From the NCBI RefSeq assembly GCF_964340395.1, contig NC_135550.1:27760176-27824175 (forward strand): a DNA stretch of 64,000 nt. The letters run 5' to 3'. Positions 37,009-64,000 of the stretch are shown in pieces. The notes under the pieces are model-generated. The model was not told the origin of the DNA and made no database searches. It worked only from the letters and a program-made list of their open reading frames with translations. The translations under genes and the position numbers were made by a program. Positions within the stretch are counted from its first letter, which is position 1; each line of letters opens with the position of its first letter. Source of the DNA: Glandiceps talaboti (lineage: Eukaryota > Hemichordata > Enteropneusta > Spengelidae).

Positions 37009-38677
37009 ATGGCAGATCTAATGGAAAATAGTTCACAGTTGCAGTTGCCGACAGCTCTAGAGACAAAAGGTCGCAATATTTCTGGAAGAATGGGCTATGG
37101 GGAGTACAGAATGAGTGGCAAAATATGGTTGTCAGAGAATCGACTTACTCGCAATGTTCTTGGACGAATATTTTGCTTGGATCCAAAGACCATCTTGTTG
37201 AAGTCAGAGATTGACAATAAGTTAGTGGGGCCAACAGAGGGAGGAAAATTTTCCTTGGATAGACTGGACCCTACCATTGTGTGGAACGTAGAAGGAGAAC
37301 CAGCTAGAAAGGTGGGTGTGTTGAAATGTATTTTCACTCTAATACCAGAAGGTTTGCTGCTAAATTATCCAGTTCATGGTTGCGTATTCTTTTGTGGTCA
37401 GGTGTTTAAGAATAACTGTCGTACTTTTGTTTTCTATTCTTGTATTGTTGAAACTTTGAACACAGCTTACACAATCAGTCAGAGATTTTCTAGGAGACGT
37501 ATAGTCCATATCTATTGCTTGACAACGGTCTACGTTTCGTATTTTACAAACTTTAACAGTATTAAAAGCTTAAACATACATATTATGTATAGACAAAGAC
37601 AGTAATTAAAAGCTGTAACGTAAGTCACAAATTTTCGAATTTGTTGGGCAATGGATCGCAGACTTGGTAACCGAAAAGCGATGATACGATGATAGACAAC
37701 CAATTATAATCCATACAGAAACTTCCATGTAAAGTTACCTTCCAAGCATTTGGGAATCAAATTGTCGTCTTGTACATGATACGTTTATTATGATGCTTGA
37801 TATCAAAACATTTAAACTATATCGAACAACGCCTGAAAAATCAGCTGTACAAACAGTGACGGTGTAAAGGAAACATCTACGTGATAATATCAGTGGCTTG
37901 AATATCATGGCACTTGTTTATATGAATCAATCGCGATTTATTTACATTTTAACTTTCTTTGAACATGAAACATGTATAACGCAATGCACATTATCGTGTC
38001 AACGTGTAAGTAAGGCCAATAGTGCCATAACGCTGTAGTCTCTGTTTTATCATTTATACCAAGTTCACACATGTCAAAGTATATACATGTACATAGACGC
38101 ATACTGTTTTTAATTTGCAACCAAATGACATGGTCAAATTTAGAAGGTTGGGTTATATGAATTCTGACATAAGTCAGAATCCCTCAATTCTCAGGGTAAA
38201 CTGGCGGACAGGTGGTTCTGTAATAAAATTGAAACTAAAGTTTTCTTTTCTGTTTTTATTTCTCAACAGTATGGTTCATTTAATGGATTTGCCACTATAA
38301 AGACAGTAGGAATGGGGATATTGGATTTTAGTTTATTCGTGACTCATGTCGGTATGTTAGTTACTCTTCAAGCCGTTGGGTTGGCTTCATCAATTACAAC
38401 GAGTTTAGAAGTATTGACCACATTAGCCGTATCCATCTGCATCGTTCTAGAAATAGTCATTGCAGTTTTCATTTATCTGGTCGCGATAGTTGACCTGGAC
38501 GAAAAAGATGGACAAGAAACTCCAATAAAAATGTGTACTTGCTGTGGTGTTGATGTGTGCAAACGATCTCTGAGGAGTTGGAACAATATTATTACCCTCG
38601 TGGTTATGGTTTTAGCTGGTCTGTCGCTTATATCAATCACACTTTACATAATTATTTCGATTCTGTCGCAGTCATGA
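37009..38677 (+). CDS. ninjurin-family membrane protein 2, 2 coding exons, 236 aa
   Basis: Exons: 37009-37311 and 38270-38677 (TGA), GT-AG, phase 0, the same plan as paralogue 1. Exon 1 codes for a 101-residue N-terminal extension with the shared blocks SGRMGYG, ENRLTRNVLG, FCLDPKTI, LVGP and VEGEP. Exon 2 opens with YGSFNGFATIKTVGMGILDF, keeping Lys112 and Asp120 (equivalents of NINJ1 K45 and D53). Two transmembrane helices follow (LAVSICIVLEIVIAVFIYLV and the C-terminal VVMVLAGLSLISITLYIII) around a VDLDEKDGQE loop with a CC pair. By eye, exon 1 is about two-thirds identical to paralogue 1 and exon 2 about half. The protein ends shortly after the last helix and lacks the acidic tail (AEADDD) of paralogue 1. 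It is probably a plasma-membrane protein able to oligomerise; a lytic role is inferred from the family. Reading past the exon 1 donor gives a spurious longer frame ending at 37605. Confidence 0.85.
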
Positions 38678-38945
38678 AACGGCACTGGAGACTAAAAGTA
38701 TTTCCACAGGGAGCCCGGGAACCGCTTACGTACAAACAAAAATACACGCACAAAATGTGTACGAGTAATGACCATTGCACCCACTACATGATCAGTATAC
38801 CACAACACACATGGCTCGATACTTTCATGAAACGTCACTGGAGACTAAAAGTATTTCCACAGGGAGCCCAAGAACCGTTTACGTACAAACAAAAATACAC
38901 ACATGAACAAACAAACAAACAACATGTGTACGAGTAATGAAAATA
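38671..38945 (+). repeat. tandem duplication starting at the ninjurin 2 stop codon
   Basis: TCATGAAACG(G/T)CACTGGAG, then ACTAAAAGTATTTCCACAGG and a block ending GTGTACGAGTAATGA, occurs at about 38671-38775 and again at about 38826-38938. The first copy includes the last Ser codon and TGA of the gene; the second lies wholly downstream. Confidence 0.8.
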
Positions 38946-40204
38946 GTACAAACATATGAATAATTAGTTATAGCTTCCAATACATGTATCAACGGATTTG
39001 TATACTAAACTAGGTTTCTATACTAGACACATCCACTGGCAAATGAATTGCACTACCTGCCATCTATAATACCGCCACCTAGAGGTCAGCTGTACCTATG
39101 GAATTTGCCATTCTGTCAAGAATCATCATCATCCAGGACAGATTGGAAGCTCGATGCTATGTTTACGAAGTTGAACAGCCTGTGTAAGATAACCTTTGTC
39201 ATTCAACTCATTTTCGAACTTCTTCATGGTGTTTGTTTCAAGACACATTTCCATAAATTGGACGGAACAAAACCTCATAAAAAAACAATGTCTTCAAAAT
39301 GTCTAATACATTACCTTGCTTCATATCATGGTCAAAGGGATTCATAAGAGGAGAAAAATACTGTAGATAATGGGGTGGGGGTGGAGGTGGGGTGAACACC
39401 CTTTCCGTGGCAACCAAGATAAGTCTTCATTGAATACATATCCCAAACTTTACATGAAAGTAATTCAGGCATATTTGATCTTAAAGACTCTTGTACTTGA
39501 CACCTACACTAACCTTCTGTGTAACAGCTACTGGACAGTTCTGTAACAGAACTGCTTGATTTTGGCTTAGTTTTAAACCCAGTATTGTGATCATTGAAAA
39601 TACAAGAAAAAGAATATGGCACTCGGTTTTTCATGTAAACAACATGTATTACACATATTACAGTAACAATTATGAGGTACAAATTTAACATTTGAACAGT
39701 GATCATGGTATTAGGTCTGGGAAAATTTACATATGATTTTTGGTAGACACTTGATTTTAGTGTATGTATTAGAGGTTCACAGCTAAAGTATGGTATTTAT
39801 GACACCATAGCTACTTTCTTTCAAATAGATTACCAATAGGTGAGTAAACGGTGTGTATATACTCACTATGGCATGTCTCTTTTTATGTATGGTTTCAATG
39901 AAATTGGCTTGTGTGTGTGTGACTGGTAGACACTAACATAAAGCCATGACAAGTTTGATGAAACCAATGTCTATAGCCAGCTACCAATAGTGTCTGCTGT
40001 CACCATAACAAACCAATAATAGTCAAAAGATGGCGAGATAATATGGATACCGCAGCATGGACAAGTATCATAGCAAGTAGACAAAGTTGGACAATACTTC
40101 AGGACCCTTAACTTGAATTGCTTGATTGACGGTAGGAAGCAGTGACAGCACATATGAATCATAAATCATAGATGCTGGAGTCTCTTCTCTCTTCAATGTC
40201 CATG

Positions 40205-40556
40205 AATAAACCAAGCAGCACATTATATACTAGTGACATGACATTGTGAATCATAAACCAAGCAGCACATTATATACTAGTGACATGACATTATGAATCA
40301 TAAACCAAGCAGCACATTATATACTAGTGACAGGACATTATGAATCATAAACCAAGCAGCACATTATATACTAGTGACATGACATTATGAATCATAAACC
40401 AAGCAGCACATTATATACTAGTGACAGGACATTATGAATCATAAACCAAGCAGCACATTATATACTAGTGACCGGACATTATGAATCATAAACCAAGCAG
40501 CACATTATATACTAGTGACAGGACATTATGAATCATAAACCAAGCAGCACATTATA
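40205..40556. repeat. 47-bp minisatellite, about 7.4 copies
   Basis: The unit contains CCAAGCAGCACATTATATAC and TAGTGACATGACATTATGAA. CCAAGCAGC recurs at 40211, 40258, 40305, 40352, 40399, 40446, 40493 and 40540, exactly 47 bp apart. Copies differ by one or two bases (ACATGACA, ACAGGACA, ACCGGACA). Confidence 0.95.
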
Positions 40557-40594
40557 CGCTACAAAATACCACAATGGGCACAAGAGGCCAACAG

Positions 40595-40600
40595 TTTATT
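40595..40600 (-). terminator. possible PPP2R5 poly(A) signal
   Basis: TTTATT on the plus strand reads AATAAA on the minus strand. Downstream on the minus strand the sequence is T/G-rich (TCTTGTGCCCATTGTGG). This would give a 3' UTR of about 2.3 kb. Confidence 0.35.
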
Positions 40601-42869
40601 ATCAATAATAATAATAATGTACACAAGGGAAATTTTAGTCTCTTTTTTCTACTTCTGAATACAATTGAAACTCAGCCAACTGGTTGTTGTTTTTCCTATG
40701 TAGTACTTCTCTTATATATTACATGACAATGGAAAAAGCAATTGTAATACATACAAGTCTTGGGGTAAATTTCATAGGCAATATTACAATAATAATTACA
40801 GGATTATCAAGAAGACTGCCACAGCTATAACTTGACATTTGACCTTCAAATTTGGAATCATTTCACATTATTGTTCTAATCTATCAAATTAAAAGACCTT
40901 TTTTAAACAAAACAAAAAACTACTTTGGTGGTCAAACATTGCATATTACTTGTGGTCTGCTGCATTGTAAGTAGAATTAACTAGTAGTTCTCTACCTTAG
41001 CTTAATTCACAACTGGAGACAAAGACTTGGTATTACAAATTACAAGGTCTTTCAATTCAACACTGATTTCTTTGAATCCAGTACACAACAATACAAAATC
41101 ACAGCCAGTGGACTTTGTGCCTATGTTATTGTTAATATTAACATTTCTTCAAATGAAAAAAAGCAAAGGTAAAAAAAAACTGAACAAAATATTCACTGGA
41201 TAATCACATTGAAGGAGTATCTACACCATTGCTATATACTAATGATATTTTTGGTTTGTACACTACTAAAACATAAAATTCGGACATTTTACATACTCCC
41301 CCTGACTTTAAAAGACAAAAGTGACAATATACTAGGGGATCATCCTACAATCTTTACCTGAACAAGCTCTTCTAAGTCTCTCATATTTGGCATTGTCCAT
41401 ACTTAATCACATACTTCACATTATAAACAAAGGAGCTTGCATACATAATGAGGAGGCCCACATACATAATGAGGCTCACATACAAAATAATGGGTTCATG
41501 TATGTGGTTGTGAGGCATTGCTACAGAGTGTCACTAAGGGATGAAGCAAATACTACCTCCACAAAACACAGTATACACATGGACAAAATGTGTCCTATAT
41601 GCATGCTTTGGCAAACTGAACTACAGGTAGGCTTCTGTCAAAATTAAACTGTCAAGAGAGAGAAGATTAAAGAGTACACGATCCTAAAAAAAGAAAAAGT
41701 ACTAAATCAATATTAATCATAATTATCATAACTACACACAACAGTATTTCGTGTAGTTTTTCTACTGTTGTACATTTTCATTTCAGTTATACATATTTTA
41801 TGTAAGAAATCAACAAGACTTAAGGTTGCAAGTGACATCGACAAAATTCACTAGGAGTTCTTATTGCACAATTACTTACGACATTTTTGCAGGATGCATT
41901 ATGGCTGTACAAAAACTTGCAACAAATTTCAAAATGATTGGACTCCGTCTCAGATTAAAACTGGCAATAACAAAAAGCATTGATATTACTGTATGCTGTT
42001 ACTATTCTTTACATACAGCATATAGACATGCTAAAATAGTGAGCCTTCGTACTCCGGTCTCTGATATCAATGTTACTTTGACCTGGTAAATATTTTGGTC
42101 AAAGCACACAGCTGCTTTCAAATTCAAAGCACCACAGATTAATGTAGTTATGTAGTATAATATGACTCTTACATTGGCTGATATGCATATTACGGATATC
42201 AAATAGAAAGGATAATGTATTGTATTGTTTTGTTATGCTGTGGGTACTGGTTGCGAACCATTTCCCGCACTACAAAAGTGAATAACTATCACCTAGGATT
42301 CATTACTACATATCGTTTCAACTGTGTAACAGTCTTATCAATCAAACACCAATAATAGGACAGTCACTGCAGACAATTCTGGTTACAGTGATTAAAAAGT
42401 CTACACAAGTTTGTATATGCCATGGAGACATGTACAGACAACAGATAATCTATTGAACTACACTTTTACAAATATTTAAGTCCCTATGAAGTACTGACTG
42501 ATTACAGTAGTTCTAGTACACGCAACCTACATACATCTACATCCCAGACTCTCTAAGTCCTCTCCTTAGTAAATATCACAAACAGGGTAAACTTAAACAG
42601 TAAAGCTATAAAGATCTGCAACTAAATAATATTAGTATAGCTACATGACAGTTAGATTGGCCTGTCCATTGGTCCAAAATTAAGTACATACTTTTGGAAG
42701 ATGTTTTTTTTTTTTTTTTTGGGGGGGGGGGGGGTGTGTTGGATGGGGGAGGGTTGCCATCACTAAGTGTTACCCTGTAGGAGCCATCGTTCAATGATTG
42801 GGTAAATAGGGTGGACAGTTTAAGACATGTATGTTTGACCATCTATGGTCATCCTGATCCGGATCATCT

Positions 42870-60587
<17,718 letters not shown>

Positions 60588-63500
60588 CTAAATAGGAGCA
60601 ATTGATAAAACACAGGTAATGCTATGAGTTTACAGTACTAAGATTAACTCATTGATACTCACTGGGGATATTGCACATTAAATGCTGTCGAATCATACTG
60701 AAAGCAAAATCTCATAGGCCTCCTTTATTGACATGTACTTTTCATTGACACCTTGAATACCGTACATGTTGCATTGCCATCAGAAAACTATTACAGTAAA
60801 TAGCTAAGGGTTATCTTGGAATGCAAGCATTACTTGGAACAACATTCTTAACCTAAGTTTACTGCAAATGGCTAGCACACAAGATGGTACCAGTAAGTGT
60901 TATAAACTGCACACAACTTGGCAAAATTATGTATTCATAATTTGTGTTCTAAATGACTTCAGAGCCAAGGTGAAGTTCAGAACTCCTTGTTCAATTGGTA
61001 ATTTGTACCTCCGTGTAGGATTCACGACAAACTACGGACACAATGCCACAGACCATTTTCTTTTTTTTCAACATTACATAACTTCCAGTTTACTTACTGT
61101 ATGGTATGATGTTGAAAGGTTGGTAAGGCCTTTACAAAGGTATACGTAAGTGACTTACAAAGGTAGGTAAGAGACTTACACTAAGGTAGATAAGGGTTGG
61201 TGTTGATTAAATGAGTCCAACAAAACAAACCTGCATGCATACATACCTACCTATGGTTATGCCAATACATTGACTATGACTAACAATTTGACGATTGGAA
61301 TGTGACAGCACAGAACTACAAAGGAAACTATGTCAAATATTATAATACTGAATTCTATATTTTATTATGCAACTATACACTACGCAGTACACTTGTGTTT
61401 GTCACCATACGCTGTACAACTACATGTAATTGTTATCATTATATTAGCCATTGTTATGTAACCAACGGTGATGCACACAGCTTTATATTTCAAGCTCTTT
61501 CATATGAATTCACCCTTCCCAATAATACCCACATAACATACACATAGATTACCACAGTGTTGGACACAGTTGCCTGTTTAAGAATTCCCATGAGATCATT
61601 TAGTACACGAGGTATTGTTTAATTGAAAGTTAACAAATAATGACAGTTCAAACTACCTTTAAATTGGTGATTGAAAGTACATGTACTGTATGTACATTAT
61701 GACAAACAAACTAAACAACCCTCCTGGGTTTGTCTGACAACTTTAGTGTATGGTTGATAGAAACCAAGGCCACAGACTCTCAGAGAAATATCCTAGCTCA
61801 GCCGTGTCTTTGACATTGTATTTATTCTGTTAGGACTTCTTCTTGTAAAGCTATTTTAAGATGTGTCTACACAGGAACAAAAGATTAATCCTGGCATACT
61901 GCCAAACATACATAAGTCCATTGATAACACAAAGTTATCCTGTAGGGTCCATGGTTCCCCTTGATACCTATTACCATACTGGTGCATGGCAGACATTTCT
62001 CAGATCAACATATGAAATTAATCAAGAAAATACAAACAGTTTACCATATACTTATTATATTTGGATGACACTGCTGTACTAATTAAGGTTAACCATGGGT
62101 TAACCAATCTCCAGTGTCTCCTTAGTAATCATATTTAATAAACTTATTACTGCAGTTTATTTGCATTTGGCCAGCAGTTGCTTACACATGTAGAAATCCA
62201 TTCACACCCTTTCCTTTCCACTAACACAGAAAGTCACAACATTCATTAAACAAATCCAACTGTCTGTCATTCGCTATCTTCAACAGCACTGTTGTTAAGC
62301 TGTTAACCCACATGCTATTCTTAATGATTTGACAAAGGATGGGAAGAAGGATAAATTTATCTCAATCTAATTCTCCCTATTCTTTCTTCTCAGTTTAAAG
62401 GGTTCTGAAATTTTAGGATTGAATTGACAATTATTGTACAAAACACTTGATACTTGAGGGAAAATGAGTCAAAATTTGCCAAGTAGTTCTTTAATGGATA
62501 CAAATGGATAAATTTGAAAAGATCTTCACCACAGACTCAGTTTAATGAGAAGGCAATGTAACGATAAGGAGTAATGGCATTAACATTTTCTTTCTACACA
62601 GAACACACAAATCTCAAACCCTACCCGGCTATTAATCATACCTGCCAAATGTGATTGATAGCATTTCTACACTGACTCTGAAAGCAAAAATTTGCCAGAG
62701 AAGTGAAAGCTGTATGACTTTGCTGTTAAACAGACAAAATTGCTTGGGCCATAAAATGAACCAGTTTATTGATAGTGTTCCCCAGTGTCATACTAACCTT
62801 AAGGCAAATACCAAATTATATTGTTATTACCCTATAATCATGATTCATATTGTTCTCAATATACAGTGAATACAAGTGCCACACACACCTAGACACTCCA
62901 CACACCATGGATCATCAGGAAGTCGCTAAAATTGGCAATGAAAATATCAGAGTTTGACATTTTTTCAGGGAAGATGTTTGGTTGGTGCCTCTAACACCAT
63001 GAAAACACTTCAAAATCTTCAAGAAATACTTGTGATTGTTATGCTGAACATGTTTTTATTGCATACTACTATACAATGTCAACATGTCATGAATACAGTA
63101 TCACTGAGGAACACATCAAACTACTTGCGCTATGTTAAAGGAAACCATTTTCTCACCGTCCAGTATGCTGTCAGTTCATTGACTGAGTCCACTAATGGCA
63201 AAGACAGTCTGAAGACACAACTTCAGTTCTTTAATTAACACAATCTAATTCATTTTTCTCTATTGATTGATCTTTTCAGTCAAGAGGTAAATCTTTTACG
63301 TAACACAATAAATTATCGATGCAAAGTTCATTGTGCCATATACAACAATACAGTTGAAAAATCCATACCTAGAAACCACTGTAGAAATAATCTGTAGTAG
63401 TTTCAATCCTTGGAATTCTACTTGCGCTAAACTAGAGACACTGCAAATTGACAATTGTTACATAAATGTATACTAGTAATGTTGGTATGAAACCCTTGTC

Positions 63501-64000
63501 TCACTGGATCGAAGACAAGAACTGATGGGGATAAATTCAATGACTAGAACTGCCTTGCCAAGCCTGAATTGTGACTACAGTCTGGCATGACTTCACAATT
63601 GTTAAATTGTTATAATAATAGTTGTGAAACGATTCATTTGTGTGAAATGTTAAAGGTTACCAACAACAGCAGTGCAGATGTCATGTCAGACACTGTCTAC
63701 CTACAGTGATAACTCCTCCATTCAACTTTAATGAGAAAAGCTGGCTAAATTTAACATCAAATACTGTAGGCAGTTATTAATTCCTCATTACCATACAGTA
63801 TATGCATGAACTGCAGTGTAAAAACAGGACACCATATTTATACATATATTATTACATATATATTTATATATCTATGTGTATTATTGTACAGTGTAAAATA
63901 GCTGTCAGACCTGTCACAAACAATAACATAACAAGGTCATTCATACTGGTGTTTATGCAAGTTACCAGTAACTGTTGTAATTCAGTGAGCTCTTTAACTG
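60588..64000. other. PPP2R5 upstream intron, no exon recognised
   Basis: 3.4 kb to the right edge. The upstream exon should end in phase 1 and encode a basic segment before the [13 protein letters not shown] region. I could not find it, so it lies outside or is too diverged for the eye. Two candidate mini-exons (62642-62677 and near 63378-63460) fail the phase test. No other gene is visible. Confidence 0.45.

Larger units (their letters stand above)
38678..42869. other. region between ninjurin gene 2 and the PPP2R5 stop codon
   Basis: No coding exon was recognised. The left part is the 3' flank of the ninjurin gene (no clear AATAAA) with the 38671 duplication. A 47-bp minisatellite lies at 40205-40556. 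From about 40575 rightwards the minus strand is likely PPP2R5 3' UTR. A T run followed by a G run lies at about 42704-42734. Confidence 0.45.

Noticed and set aside
37312-37605. Longer reading frame of ninjurin 2 running past exon 1 to 37605
   Set aside because: It crosses a GTGGGTG donor. The YGSFN exon at 38270 continues the protein in phase, as in paralogue 1, so the read-through is intronic.
40205-40556. Regularly spaced repeats resembling a CRISPR array (also 51761-52104)
   Set aside because: Copies are head-to-tail without unique spacers, and the DNA is animal nuclear.
62642-62677. 36-nt candidate PPP2R5 exon (minus strand) with a good acceptor and donor, reading SQCRNAINHIWQ
   Set aside because: The exon at 60388-60587 needs one base carried over from its upstream exon. 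In that phase the candidate contains an in-frame TAG, so it cannot be coding there, and the peptide does not match B56.
63378-63460. About 80-nt open segment on the minus strand ending in a GTATGG donor
   Set aside because: It leaves two bases over, whereas the next PPP2R5 exon needs one, and its translation resembles nothing in B56 proteins.

Overview
The window is animal nuclear DNA. It is AT-rich and has spliced genes with GT-AG introns, long introns, many microsatellites and minisatellites, small inverted-repeat elements and a decayed LINE. No vertebrate features were seen. A marine-type invertebrate bilaterian (lophotrochozoan or non-vertebrate deuterostome) fits best; the sequence alone does not settle the phylum.

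Layout: (1) 1-2330 is intergenic and starts with the 3' end of a gene lying to the left. (2) 2331-5930 (+) is a four-exon FBXO28 orthologue, the F-box substrate receptor of an SCF ubiquitin ligase. (3) 5931-13991 is a long non-coding stretch with small duplications. (4) 13992-38677 (+) is the core of the window: two tandem copies of a two-gene cassette. Each copy has a large leucine-rich-repeat/ROC-COR/Death-domain protein (1340 and 1356 aa), followed 2.4-2.6 kb downstream on the same strand by a ninjurin-family membrane protein (237 and 236 aa) with a conserved, unfamiliar N-terminal extension. (5) 42870-60587 (-) holds fourteen exons of a PP2A B56 regulatory subunit, gamma/delta class, converging on the second ninjurin gene; its 5' exons lie beyond the right edge.

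The cassette is the notable system. Ninjurin-1 in mammals is the executor of plasma-membrane rupture in lytic cell death. LRR plus nucleotide-binding plus Death-domain architecture is typical of innate sensors and death adaptors. The pair occurs twice, with the same order, orientation, spacing and exon plan. This suggests a sensor/adaptor and membrane-lysis effector that duplicated as a unit and may work in one pathway. The functional link is inference; the families and the tandem pairing are read from the sequence. Both ROC domains have lost canonical GTPase residues, so the large proteins may be nucleotide-binding-dead scaffolds.

The remaining sequence is mostly introns and repeats, including several inverted-repeat (MITE-like or foldback) elements and minisatellites. 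Two of these abut functional sites: one lies 14 bp from a PPP2R5 splice acceptor and one about 90 bp upstream of the second LRR gene's start codon.
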